Assembly (NCBI GenBank): GCA_036560145.1
Contig: DATBRV010000062.1
Coordinates: 159,919 to 223,918 of the forward strand
DNA from: DATBRV01 sp036560145
Lineage (GTDB): Bacteria > Myxococcota_A > UBA9160 > SMWR01
DNA: 64,000 bases
Reading direction: 5' to 3'
The notes below the pieces were generated by a model. That model was not told where the DNA came from, did not search any database, and worked only from the letters and a program-made list of their open reading frames with translations. Within the stretch, counting starts at the first letter, position 1; each line of letters begins with the position of its first letter. The position numbers were made by a program, and so were the translations under genes. Positions 8,415 to 16,906 of this stretch are shown piece after piece.

Positions 8415-8981
8415 TCATCTCGGCCTGGACGGGAACTCCTTCATCGTGCTGGCAACCACCTTCTCGACCGCGCCCGCGTCGGAAGCGGGATCGATGCCCC
8501 CGGTCGCGGTGCCGACCCACACCTCCTGATTGGTCTTCGGGTCCACCGCGCGAATGCTGAGCCGGGTTTCCTGATCGGTCGCCACGCCCTCCGGGCCGAC
8601 GGGGACGGAGGTGCTGACGCCGCCGCCGACGTTGCTGCCCCACGACCCCACGCCGACGCCGATCCGGACGGGATTCTTCGTCTTCTCCACCACGTAGGTC
8701 GCCGTCTCGAAGCGGATGCGAAGGTCGGGTTGGCTCTGGACTTCGCGGTAGCCCCTCTCGACGAGCTGCGCTCGGATGGCGTTCCGGATGTTGGCATCGA
8801 GAATCGAAAGCGGCGCACCGGCGGCGCCGGCGTTGTCGCCGGCCGGCTGCCAGCCGAAGGTCGCATACGCGGCGAGGTCCACCCCCGGAGCCGTCACCGA
8901 CTCCTGCTTCGATGGGCCGCCCGCACAGGCGAGCCATGCGAAGGCCACGACGACTGCGGATACACACGCGGGTGCTTGCAC
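8415..8981 (-). CDS. DUF4136 family lipoprotein
   Basis: A 188-residue protein starting at the GTG at 8981, which has AGGAGG eight bases upstream. The N-terminus is a lipoprotein signal ending in FAWLAC. The mature part matches the DUF4136 layout: an early YATFGWQPAGD segment, then IRNAIRAQLVERGYREV, then PDLRIRFE, and near the end RLSIRAVDPKTNQEVWVG with TATGGI. DUF4136 proteins are small envelope lipoproteins of unknown role. The frame continues open far upstream, but only this part has family-like sequence and a proper ribosome site. It is upstream of, and probably in one transcript with, the Cys-rich protein gene. Confidence 0.75.
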   Translation of the reverse strand: MQAPACVSAVVVAFAWLACAGGPSKQESVTAPGVDLAAYATFGWQPAGDNAGAAGAPLSILDANIRNAIRAQLVERGYREVQSQPDLRIRFETATYVVEKTKNPVRIGVGVGSWGSNVGGGVSTSVPVGPEGVATDQETRLSIRAVDPKTNQEVWVGTATGGIDPASDAGAVEKVVASTMKEFPSRPR

Positions 8982-9020
8982 GAGCCGGCCCTCCTGGTCG
9001 AATCCCCGTCGGTGCGGAAT

Positions 9021-9051
9021 ATGCCGGCTCGACCGGACGATCCGCCATGCA
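9021..9051. repeat. 31-bp intergenic repeat, copy 1
   Basis: This 31-base stretch, beginning ATGCCGGCTCGACCGGAC, recurs with two mismatches at 42795-42825. It sits in the divergent space between the DUF4136 gene and the histidine kinase gene. It contains two CCGG units that are their own complements, so a short hairpin is possible. It could be an interspersed repeat element or a shared protein-binding site. Two copies alone cannot decide. Confidence 0.5.
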
Positions 9052-9124
9052 GGGCAATGGTCTCTTGCTTCCCCGTGGGTCCAGAGCCCCACGAAGCCCG
9101 CTCTCCGTGATATCGTGGATCGCC

Positions 9125-10912
9125 GTGGATCCCTGGCAGCTTCTGGGTGCGGGACTCGTGGGCTTGTGGCTGGGCGGCGTGCTGGCGCTGATGCGGCTTC
9201 CCGCGACGCCGCTCTCGAGCGCGGTCCGCGCGCTCGCCGTCTGCGCCGCGCTCTGGGCCGTGGGGGACCTGATCGCCGGTCTCGCCCGGGATCTCCTCTG
9301 GAAGCAGGTCGGCGTCTCCATTCTCTATTCCGGTGTGATCTTCCTGCCCACCGCCTGGTGGATCGTCGCTCTGCACTGGGCCGGGGACCGCCAGCGCGCT
9401 CCGTCTCGCCACATCCAGCGCTGGATTCGCGCACCCCTCGTGTTCGCCAGCGCCATCTGGCTCGCGATGCTCTCGAACCCCTGGCACGGCCAGTTCCTGG
9501 TTCCGGTCGTCGGGGGACGCAACCTCTACGGCCCCCTCTGGTGGCTGATGGCAATCCCGAATTACGCCCTGATCCTGGGTGCCGGGGTCGTGGTGCTGAG
9601 GGCCCTCCGGAGCCCGGACGGCCGGCACACGCGCAGCCAGGGCGCCTTCTTGATCGCCGCGAGCGGCATCACGTTGCTGGCCAACTGGATCTACGTGTCG
9701 GGGGCGGGGCCACCGGCGGGTGTCACCCTGCCGCTGATCTCGATCGCCGTCCTGATCCTGGTGGTCGGCATGCTGCGGCAGGGTCTTTTCGGCGTTCTGC
9801 CGGCGGCGCTCCGCGTGATCGCGTCCCACGATCCCGACGGGCTTCTCGTGGTGAGGGACGGGCGCCTGGTTCACGCCAATCCGCGCGCCCGCGAGCTGCT
9901 CGCCCCCGTGGATCCCGCTCCCGGCGTGCCCTTCCCCGAAGCCCTGGGCCCCAGCCTCGAGCGGCCCGGAACCCGGGCCGTCCTCGACTGGGACGAGTGG
10001 TGGCAAGCGGTGCTCGCGCCCGGCGGCGCCGTCTACCGCTACGACGGCGACACGCTGCGCTGGCTGCGCGTGAGCGCGCAGCCGGTGCGCGGACGACGGG
10101 GCCGCCTGATGGCCTACTGCCTGCGCATCCACGACGCGACGGAGCAGCAGCGCGCCGAGAGCGAGCTGCGGCGCGCGCGACGACTCGAGAGCGTGGCCGA
10201 GCTCTCCCGGGGTGTGGCCCACGACTTCCACAACCTGCTCGCCGTGGTGACGGGCAACGCCGACCTCCTCCTGGATCAGCTTCCGGCGACGCCCGCGGTG
10301 CAGCGCCAGCTGCACAAGATCCTGCAGTCGAGCCAGCAGGCGGCGGAGCTCGCCAATCAACTCCAGCTCTACGCGGGCGACGCGCCGCCCGCGCATCGTC
10401 CGGTCGATCTCTCGGAGCTGACGCGCGACACGCTGGCGATGCTCGATCCCGACGAGCTCCCGGCCCCCAGCGGCGGAAGGCTCGACGTGCAGCTCGATCT
10501 CGCCAGGGGACCGCTTCGGATCGAGGGCGACGCGACGCAGCTCCGACAACTGCTGCTGAATCTCTACGTGAACGCGCGCGACGCCCTGCACGAGCGGGGC
10601 GGTGAGATCGGGATCGCGACCGGCCGCACCTGGCTGGAGCCCGCGCGCGCCGAGCACCTCGTGCTCGGGCGCGATCGCCCCGCCGCGGACTATGTCTCTC
10701 TGCGCGTCGCGGACACCGGCATCGGCATGGATCCGGAGACCCAGGAGCGCATCTTCGAGCCGTACTTCAGCACCAAGGGGAAGCAGCGCGGCATCGGACT
10801 CTCGACCGTGTTCGGGATCGCGCGCTCCCACGGTGCCCTGATCGCGCTGGAGAGTCAGCTCGGAAAGGGCACCGTCTTCACCATCTACTTCCCCCGGCCC
10901 GAGTCTCCGTAG
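9125..10912 (+). CDS. Membrane sensor histidine kinase (7TM N-terminus, PAS-like, HATPase)
   Basis: About 595 residues from the GTG at 9125, placed just before the first membrane segment; a GTG at 9107 is an alternative. The N-terminal third is hydrophobic with about seven membrane segments, resembling the histidine-kinase 7TM sensor type. A PAS-like domain follows (DPDGLLVVRDGRLVHANPRAREL). The phospho-acceptor box is GVAHDFHNLLAV, with His at about residue 366; HDFHN differs by one residue from the usual HDFNN of NtrB-like kinases. The ATPase domain has LLLNLYVNARDAL (N box), VADTGIGM (G1), IFEPYFSTK (F) and GIGLSTVFGIARSHG (G2). No response regulator lies next to it, so it is an orphan kinase here. 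A decayed PAS gene lies convergently downstream. Confidence 0.85.
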   Translation: MDPWQLLGAGLVGLWLGGVLALMRLPATPLSSAVRALAVCAALWAVGDLIAGLARDLLWKQVGVSILYSGVIFLPTAWWIVALHWAGDRQRAPSRHIQRWIRAPLVFASAIWLAMLSNPWHGQFLVPVVGGRNLYGPLWWLMAIPNYALILGAGVVVLRALRSPDGRHTRSQGAFLIAASGITLLANWIYVSGAGPPAGVTLPLISIAVLILVVGMLRQGLFGVLPAALRVIASHDPDGLLVVRDGRLVHANPRARELLAPVDPAPGVPFPEALGPSLERPGTRAVLDWDEWWQAVLAPGGAVYRYDGDTLRWLRVSAQPVRGRRGRLMAYCLRIHDATEQQRAESELRRARRLESVAELSRGVAHDFHNLLAVVTGNADLLLDQLPATPAVQRQLHKILQSSQQAAELANQLQLYAGDAPPAHRPVDLSELTRDTLAMLDPDELPAPSGGRLDVQLDLARGPLRIEGDATQLRQLLLNLYVNARDALHERGGEIGIATGRTWLEPARAEHLVLGRDRPAADYVSLRVADTGIGMDPETQERIFEPYFSTKGKQRGIGLSTVFGIARSHGALIALESQLGKGTVFTIYFPRPESP

Positions 10913-10924
10913 ACGCGCTGCGCC

Positions 10925-11328
10925 CTAACGGGGCTCGCGCTCGCTCGCGAGCGCCATGCGCAGCGCTTCCGTGAGCTGCTCGCTTTCCATTCTCCACCTC
11001 GACCGTCACGACGTCGCGGAGCCACACGATGCGGCCGTCGGCCGCGAGCATCCGGTTTTCGAAGGCGTGGGGGCTCGCCGGCTTCGGTGGCCTTCTGGCA
11101 GAACTCGATGGCCCACTCGCGATCGTCCGGGTGGACGTGCTCCACCCAGAAGCCCGGTGCGAGCCAGGCCTCGACGGGATGGCCGAGAACGCGCTCGGCC
11201 TGCTTGCTGACGAACCTGAACTGGAGGGATTGCGGATCGCCTTCCCAGACGATGGCGTCGATCCATTCCAGCAGCCGGGCATGTTCGGCGTTGGCCTGCG
11301 GCGCGGGAGGTGTTCGCTCGCGAGCGGG
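10925..11328 (-). pseudogene. Frameshifted PAS-domain protein remnant
   Basis: Three reading frames together spell a PAS domain on the minus strand. One frame gives ARLLEWIDAIVWEGD, then FRFVSKQAERVLGHPVEAWL, then HVHPDDREWAIEFCQ. At about 11066 the similarity moves to a second frame, with FENRMLAADGRIVWLRDVVTV. Near 10985 it moves again to ESEQLTEALRMALASEREPR and a TAG stop. No single frame encodes the domain, so the gene is broken by at least two indels. In an intact protein this domain would be the N-terminal sensor of a kinase; no kinase part remains. It lies between the histidine kinase and the left end of the glycan island. Confidence 0.6.
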
Positions 11329-11431
11329 CACGGTGCCGGGAATCCCAACCCGGCTGGAGGAACGAGTCGTACGCAAACTTGCGGAGCCCCGGCGCGCGCA
11401 AGCCGGGCGCTGGGCAATCCCCGAAATCAGC

Positions 11432-11463
11432 AAGCCCCCTCGCGCAACCGCGCGAAGGGGCTT
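11432..11463 (-). terminator. Terminator hairpin at island left end
   Basis: The arms AAGCCCCCTCGCG and CGCGAAGGGGCTT pair with one mismatch around a six-base loop. On the minus strand it lies just past the 3' end of the decayed tRNA-Gly copy. The same hairpin, with one loop-base change, is found at 42606-42638. The intact tRNA-Gly at 47.9 kb has a different hairpin. Confidence 0.65.
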
Positions 11464-11471
11464 CGGAAACC

Positions 11472-11548
11472 TGGAGCGGGAAACGCGATTCGAACCCGCG
11501 ACCCTCCGGGTGGAAAGCTCGATTCTCCCTTCCACTGGGATCGGCTCG
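11472..11548 (-). pseudogene. Decayed tRNA-Gly copy (putative attachment-site repeat A)
   Basis: On the minus strand the last 35 bases (11506 to 11472) match the 3' end of the intact tRNA-Gly at 47921-47996, including the T arm and encoded CCA. One base of the T stem is changed, so the stem no longer pairs fully. Upstream bases still resemble the anticodon region (GAGAATCGAGCTTTCCA against GAGCATCAGCTTCCCA), but the D arm and acceptor 5' strand are lost. A tRNA 3' end that is truncated or decayed beside an integrase remnant is the usual sign of an old integration junction. Confidence 0.65.
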
Positions 11549-11675
11549 CGACGTGTCGCCAGCCGTTCGGCTCGCCTTCGAGTGCCCGAGCACCCGTTGC
11601 GCGGACTGGATGTCGGCCCGCCCGCGAGGGCCAACGTGGCCGCGGTATGCCGCAAACCCGAGCGGCGCCGTCCAG
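11549..11675 (-). pseudogene. Tyrosine recombinase (phage-type integrase) C-terminal remnant
   Basis: On the minus strand one frame reads GLRHTAATLALAGG. After a one-base shift the next reads RADIQSAQRVLGHSKASRT. Joined, these match the box II region of tyrosine recombinases: LRHT.AT.L...G.D...Q..LGHS...T. The HxxR Arg and the GH box His are preserved. The part where the catalytic Tyr should follow reads AGDTSRADPS, so the Tyr is gone. The remnant abuts the decayed tRNA-Gly copy on the island side, as expected for the integrase of an element inserted at that tRNA. It cannot be functional. Confidence 0.6.
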
Positions 11676-11805
11676 GCCCGGAACTCCGGGGTATTCAAGA
11701 TCGTGCGGCCATGACAGACTGCCGAGAGGGCTACACGAGAGGGAGTGCCGGGTGGCAGCTCGCGGGTCTCTGGCGCGGCGGCAGACGCGGGCTGGCGAAG
11801 CGCCC

Positions 11806-14262
11806 ATGCCCGCGGAGGGGCGACGCTGGCTCGCCGCCGTGCCGCTGCTCGTGCTCTTCCTCTTCTGGAGCGATCGCGCGCCGGCGGCCGTGACCTTCGC
11901 GGGAAACGTGCTGTCCACCAGCGTCGCCCCCGACACCGTCGACATGGTCGTCGCGGGGGGCGCCGTCGCCCGCATCCAGATGCTCGACTCCGATCTCGTG
12001 CGGGTACGGGTGAGCCCTGCGGGTACCTTCGGCACCCGTCTGAGCGGGGCCATCGCAGCTGCCGGCCTGACCCCGCCGGGGGCCGCGATCCATGACTCCG
12101 CGGGCGCCGCCTACCTGATCACGAGCGCGATGACGGTCGTCGTTCTCAAGGCGCCGTTTCGTGTGGTCGTGTTGAGGCCCGACGGAAGCCTCGTCGTCGC
12201 GGACCAGGAGGTCGCCGTCGGCTGGGATGCGGACTCCGGCCTGGTCTTCAACCGCAAGTACGCCCCGCCCGACGAGCACTATTTCGGGCTCGGGTTCCGT
12301 GGCGGACCGATCGATCGTCGCGGCCGGCGATTCGTGCTGGCGAACACCGACAACGCCGCGTACGGCGAGTTCTCCGATCCCCTGTACTCGAGCTTCCCCT
12401 TCTACTACGGAGTGCGCGGCGGCAAGGTCTACGGCTTGTTCTTCGACAATCCCGCCATTCCGTTCTTCAACATGGTTCTCGATGGCACCGACGAGGTGCT
12501 CTTCGGCGCGCTCGACGGCGAGATCGACTACTACGTGATGGCGGGGCCCGAGCCCGCTCGCGTGGCCCGGACGTACGCCGCATTGACGGGCTTCACGGCC
12601 CTCCCTCCCAAGTGGTCGCTCGGCTATCACCAATCGCGCTTCGATCCCCGGTCGCAGGCCGAGTATCTCGAGGTCGCGGCGGAGTTTCGCAGCCGGCGGA
12701 TTCCCGCCGACGTGCTCTACTTCGATCTCTACTACATGGACCTGTTGCAGATCTTCTCCTGGGATCCGGTCCGGTTCCCGGATCCCGTCGGAATGAACAC
12801 CACGCTGGAATCCATGGGGTTCAAGCGGGTCAACATCATCGACCCGGTGATCCACGTTCTGGACCGTCTGTGGCCCACTTTCGACCACTATCGGTTCTTC
12901 CTGACCGACGCGCAGGGCCGCTCGCTGATCAACGACATCTTCTACGGGACGCTCAGCTGGATCGACTTCACCAGGAGCCAGACGCGCGCCGCCTACAAGG
13001 ACCTCCTGAAGATCTTCCTTTCTACCGGCGTCACGGCGGTGTGGAACGACCTCAACGAGCCGGCCAGGAACTTCATGCCGGAGGCCGTCTACGATTTCGA
13101 CGGCGAGCGGCGCAGCGATCTGCAGGCGCGAAACCTCTATGCCCTCAACAACGTCTCCCTCACCAGCGAGGCGCTGCGGGAATTGCGGCCCGGCGAGCGC
13201 CCCTGGATCATCGCGCGCTCCGGATACGCGGGAATCCAGCGCTACGCAGCCAATTGGAGCGGCGACGCGCTGAGCACCTTCGACGCGCTGCGGGTCAGTG
13301 TGCAGATCAGCAACAGCATGGGACTCAGCGGGCAGAACTTCTTCGGGCACGACATCGGCGGATTCCTGGGCGACCCATCGCCCGAGCTGTTCATCCGCTG
13401 GCTGGCCTTCGGGAGCTACATCCCGCTCTTCCGCAACCATTCGACCGACACGTCGCTGCCCCGCGAGCCCTGGGTCTTCGGCGAGCCCTACACGAGCATG
13501 GCGAAGAGCATCATCGAGCAGCGCTACCGGCTGCTCCCCTACCTCTATTCCCTGTTCGCGGAGGCCGCGGCGGGCGGGCAGCCGCCCGTCGCACCCACGC
13601 TGTTCCACTTCCCGGCCGACGAGGGCAGCTATGCCCAGGACCAGGAGTTCATGCTCGGGCCGCAGCTGCTGGTGGCGCCGGTCGTTCAGGAGGGTGCGAC
13701 CACCCGCACCGTCTATCTGCCGAGCGGAAGCGACTGGGTGGACTACTACACCGATGCCGTGCACCAGGGGGGACAGACCGTCAACGTGCCGGCGCCCCTC
13801 GACCGGATCCCGGTGTTCGTTCGGGCTGGAAGCCTCTTGCCCGGCGGCCCCGTCGTGCAACACGTCGGCGAGCCCGTCGCTCCCCTGGTGCGGCTCGACG
13901 TCTATCCGGGTCCGGCTTCCGAATTCGTGCTCTACGAGGACGACGGAGCGACCCTGGACTACGCGCGCGGCGTCTTCCTGCGTACCCGCCTGAGCCGAAC
14001 CGCGGAGTCGTCGGGGACCGAGGTCGGCATCGTGCGCGAACAGGGCTCGTGGGCGCCGCCGGCGCGGCCCTGGTGGATCTACCTGCACGGCACCGCGACG
14101 CTGCCCACGCGGGTCCGCCTGAACGGAGAGCCGCTGGCGCAGGTGGCCTCCGAATCGGATCTCTCCACGCAGTCCCAGGGTTGGTACTACCGGCCGAGCG
14201 AGCGTCAGCTGGTCGTGCTCTTCCAGGATTCGCCGAGCGCGCTGGCCTTGACGGTGCAGTGA
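11806..14262 (+). CDS. Exported glycoside hydrolase family 31 enzyme
   Basis: An 818-residue protein starting at the ATG at 11806, which opens a signal peptide (WLAAVPLLVLFLFWSDRAPAA). A GTG at 11752 has a better ribosome site but would give an overlong n-region. The family 31 (alpha-glucosidase/alpha-xylosidase) core is clear: PPKWSLGYHQSRF, then ADVLYFDLYYMD, the nucleophile motif WNDLNEP (Asp at about 415), and the acid/base region RYAANWSGD (Asp at about 487). GHDIGGF and a C-terminal beta-sandwich (YLPSGSDWVDYYTDA) follow. It should hydrolyse alpha-linked glycans in the periplasm or outside. Its place inside a polysaccharide export island suggests trimming or recycling of the exported glycan. 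It is the first gene inside the left end. Confidence 0.9.
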   Translation: MPAEGRRWLAAVPLLVLFLFWSDRAPAAVTFAGNVLSTSVAPDTVDMVVAGGAVARIQMLDSDLVRVRVSPAGTFGTRLSGAIAAAGLTPPGAAIHDSAGAAYLITSAMTVVVLKAPFRVVVLRPDGSLVVADQEVAVGWDADSGLVFNRKYAPPDEHYFGLGFRGGPIDRRGRRFVLANTDNAAYGEFSDPLYSSFPFYYGVRGGKVYGLFFDNPAIPFFNMVLDGTDEVLFGALDGEIDYYVMAGPEPARVARTYAALTGFTALPPKWSLGYHQSRFDPRSQAEYLEVAAEFRSRRIPADVLYFDLYYMDLLQIFSWDPVRFPDPVGMNTTLESMGFKRVNIIDPVIHVLDRLWPTFDHYRFFLTDAQGRSLINDIFYGTLSWIDFTRSQTRAAYKDLLKIFLSTGVTAVWNDLNEPARNFMPEAVYDFDGERRSDLQARNLYALNNVSLTSEALRELRPGERPWIIARSGYAGIQRYAANWSGDALSTFDALRVSVQISNSMGLSGQNFFGHDIGGFLGDPSPELFIRWLAFGSYIPLFRNHSTDTSLPREPWVFGEPYTSMAKSIIEQRYRLLPYLYSLFAEAAAGGQPPVAPTLFHFPADEGSYAQDQEFMLGPQLLVAPVVQEGATTRTVYLPSGSDWVDYYTDAVHQGGQTVNVPAPLDRIPVFVRAGSLLPGGPVVQHVGEPVAPLVRLDVYPGPASEFVLYEDDGATLDYARGVFLRTRLSRTAESSGTEVGIVREQGSWAPPARPWWIYLHGTATLPTRVRLNGEPLAQVASESDLSTQSQGWYYRPSERQLVVLFQDSPSALALTVQ

Positions 14263-14296
14263 CGCTGCGAGCCCCACGCATCCACGGCGCGCGGTC

Positions 14297-15973
14297 CTAG
14301 TCGCCCGGAGCGCGGGGGACGCGGCGGCGCACCGCATCCGGATTCTCCGCGAAGAGGCGCTGGCTGGGCACCAGCGGACCCTCGAGGAGCGACACGGAGG
14401 CGAGCACGGGGATGCCCATGCGCTCGAGGTCCCCGCCGTAACGCACGGAGCGATCGACCGCGTCGCTGGCGAACGCGAGGGCGAGGCCCGCGATCAGGCC
14501 GCCGAGGAGCCCTGCGCCCATGATCAGCATGCGCCGAGGCGACGAAGGCTCCGCGGGCGGCGTGGCGGGCGAGAGCACCACGAGGTTCGTCATCTGGGCC
14601 TTGCCCATCTGCTCGAGGACCTGGGTCTCCTCGATCTTCTTGCTGAGGCTGAGCAGGCTCTCCTCGGCCAACGTGCGCTCGCGCCCGAGAGCCCGGGAGC
14701 GCGCCTCGTCGGCGTCGAGCTGGTCGAGGCGTCGCCCGACCTGCGCGGCGTCGCCACGCAGCTCTTTCAGCTCCGCCTGGATGCCCTCTCGGGCCGCCTC
14801 GGCGAGGATGATCTGCCGAGCGATCGATTGGCGATTCGGGTTGATGGCGACCGTGGTGGACCCGTAGCTCCCGGTCTTTTCCGCGGCCATCTGCTTCTCC
14901 ACGGCCGCGATCTCGTCCTCGACCTCGCGTACGAAGCGGCTGTCGGGCAGATAATGGCTGAGCAGTCGGGCGCGTTTCTGGTAGAGGGTCGCCAGGCTTC
15001 CCGCCAGCTCGGCACCCACCGGATCGCTCTGGGTGGACTCGGAGGAGATGCCCTCGGGCACCTGCTTCAAGCGGGCGCGCAGAGCTCCCACCTCGGCCTC
15101 GCTGTGAGCGACGGCGGCCTCTGCCTGGTCGATCCGGGAGTCGAGCTCGCGGGCGCGATCGAGCGCGATTCGCCGCTGCTCCTCCATCGCCGAGATGCCG
15201 GACGTGGAGCGGAAGGCGAGCAGCGCCGTCTCGGCGGCATCCAGATCGCTCTGTCGCTTGGCCAGCAGATCGCGGAAGAGCTGGTTGGCGCCGGCCTCGC
15301 CCAGGTAGTGGATGCGGCGTTCGAGGTGGTTCTGAACCAGGGCGTTCACGAAGTCCGCCGCGAGCTCGCCGTTCGTGAGGCGCAGGGCCACGACGATCGT
15401 ATGGGAGCCCTTCACCGGGTTCGCCACCAGGTTTCCGCGCACCAGGGCGATCACCGCCTGCTCGTCGCTCAGGCGCGCCCTGAGGCCGAGCGCATGGAGC
15501 ACCCCTTCGTAGCCGTTGCGAACCATGCGGTAGGCCCCTCGGGCCAGATGCTTCACCCACTGGACCAGCGTCGCGGGCGGCGGCCCATCCGCGAGGAAGC
15601 GTTCGTACCCGATCTCCTCGACGGTCTCGCGCACGATCAACTCCGAGGTGAGGGCCGCGATCTCGGAGTTGACGTGCTCGGTCCTGACCCCGCTCTGGAG
15701 GAACGACTCGTTCACGACGGTGACCGGAACCCCAGCGTTCTCCTGTCCGATCTGGACCAGCAGCATGCTCTTGGCGTCGAATTTGTTCGACATGGCGGAG
15801 AGCGCTGCGAAGACCGTGAGCGTCGTGGCGAGGAACACCGCGAGGATCATGCGGCGATACTTGAAGATCACGTAGGCGAAGTCGCGGGCCGACGCGAAGC
15901 GCGGATCCGGCGCACGCGGCAGGCCACGATCGCTCGCGCGGATGGCGGCGGGGAGACGGCGATACTCGCTCAT
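14297..15973 (-). CDS. Wzz/GumC-type polysaccharide chain-length and export protein
   Basis: A 558-residue inner-membrane protein; the ATG at 15973 (MSEYRRLP) is preferred over the long upstream frame. It has the Wzz layout: a first membrane segment (YRRMILAVFLATTLTVFAAL), a periplasmic Wzz head, a long coiled-coil region (RARELDSRIDQAEAAVAHSE; TLAEESLLSLSKKIEETQ), a proline-rich turn (SPATPPAEPSSPRR) and a second membrane segment (LIMGAGLLGGLIAGLALAF). The C-terminal tyrosine-kinase domain of Wzc is absent, as in GumC/ExoP-type split systems. The only kinase-like domain nearby is fused to a glycosyltransferase at 19188-20705 and looks inactive. It lies 32 bases downstream of a Wza-like gene, so the two probably form one export unit. 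Confidence 0.85.
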   Translation of the reverse strand: MSEYRRLPAAIRASDRGLPRAPDPRFASARDFAYVIFKYRRMILAVFLATTLTVFAALSAMSNKFDAKSMLLVQIGQENAGVPVTVVNESFLQSGVRTEHVNSEIAALTSELIVRETVEEIGYERFLADGPPPATLVQWVKHLARGAYRMVRNGYEGVLHALGLRARLSDEQAVIALVRGNLVANPVKGSHTIVVALRLTNGELAADFVNALVQNHLERRIHYLGEAGANQLFRDLLAKRQSDLDAAETALLAFRSTSGISAMEEQRRIALDRARELDSRIDQAEAAVAHSEAEVGALRARLKQVPEGISSESTQSDPVGAELAGSLATLYQKRARLLSHYLPDSRFVREVEDEIAAVEKQMAAEKTGSYGSTTVAINPNRQSIARQIILAEAAREGIQAELKELRGDAAQVGRRLDQLDADEARSRALGRERTLAEESLLSLSKKIEETQVLEQMGKAQMTNLVVLSPATPPAEPSSPRRMLIMGAGLLGGLIAGLALAFASDAVDRSVRYGGDLERMGIPVLASVSLLEGPLVPSQRLFAENPDAVRRRVPRAPGD

Positions 15974-16005
15974 GTGGTTCGCAGCTTTCGGGCGCTTCGG
16001 AGCGC

Positions 16006-16839
16006 CTACGAGGGAGGACGAGTCGGCTCCGGGGGGCGGGGCGCCACCTCGGCGCCCTCCCCGGGACCGGGTACCGTCGACGCAACCCAGTCGCCGTCGA
16101 CGTTCTTGCCCGTTGGCCACCAGAAGAAGACGTAGGTGCCGCCGGGGATCATCTGGTTCAGGTACTGGTCGATCCACACGAGCAGCCGGTAGGTGCGCGA
16201 GGGGGGCGCGTAGATCAGATCACCCGCGGCGAGCAGCACGCGATCGGCCACCGCCTCCACGTCGCCCTCGAAGCGCACGCGCTGGCCGGCGACACCGCCT
16301 TCCGGGTTCCTGCGCAGCAGCACCACCCCGTTCCCCGCGCTGAAGGGCAACAGGCCCCCGGCGACGCGCACCGCGTCGGCCACCGTGCGCGCCTCGGAAA
16401 GGGTGGTCCGGCCGGGGCGAGCGACCGCCCCCCCCACCGTGACGCGGGCGCCGCGGGCCTCGCGCAGGATCACGCTGGGATCCGGATCGCGCAGCACGGC
16501 ACTCCAGCGCGACCTGACCTCGCTCCGGATCTCCTGGGCCGTACGGCCTCCCACCTGGAGCGAGCCCACGATGGGGAGCGAGACGATGCCATCCGAGGGC
16601 ACCACGAATTCGAGGTCGAGCTCGTCGGCGCCGCGCTGCCGGATCGAGACGACGTCACCCGGTGAGAAGCGATACTCGGACACCTCGAGCTGCTGCTCGG
16701 CCACGGGCAGGCCGCGGTACGGATCTCCGAATACCGAGCAGCCAACCGTGAGGATGCAGAGGAGCGGAGCCAGCGAACGCGCGACTCTTTGCAGATCGGG
16801 CTCCTGATGCCCCCCGCTGGAATCGATGCTACAGGGCAT
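16006..16839 (-). CDS. Wza-like polysaccharide export lipoprotein (copy 1)
   Basis: A 277-residue protein. A hydrophobic segment with lipobox CILTVGC lies about 18 residues in, so the real start may be a weaker codon closer to it. The mature part has the polysaccharide-export domain (YRFSPGDVVSIRQRGADEL, GIVSLPIVGSLQVGGRTAQE) followed by an SLBB domain (ARVTVGGAVARPGRTTL). The C-terminal part, LVWIDQYLNQMIPGG followed by aromatic residues, recalls the amphipathic helix of Wza that spans the outer membrane. It should form the outer-membrane channel for the polysaccharide handled by the Wzz-type protein encoded next to it. A second paralogue is encoded at 25399-26115. Confidence 0.88.
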   Translation of the reverse strand: MPCSIDSSGGHQEPDLQRVARSLAPLLCILTVGCSVFGDPYRGLPVAEQQLEVSEYRFSPGDVVSIRQRGADELDLEFVVPSDGIVSLPIVGSLQVGGRTAQEIRSEVRSRWSAVLRDPDPSVILREARGARVTVGGAVARPGRTTLSEARTVADAVRVAGGLLPFSAGNGVVLLRRNPEGGVAGQRVRFEGDVEAVADRVLLAAGDLIYAPPSRTYRLLVWIDQYLNQMIPGGTYVFFWWPTGKNVDGDWVASTVPGPGEGAEVAPRPPEPTRPPS

Positions 16840-16906
16840 CGGGCTTCCGGGTCAAGCATTCCGACGGATCAAGGTGTCCGGCTGCGGCGCCGACCCAGGG
16901 GACGCG

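Noticed and set aside
11472..11548. Functional second tRNA-Gly
   Set aside because: The T stem has a mismatch and the acceptor 5' strand and D arm are missing, so it cannot fold as a tRNA.
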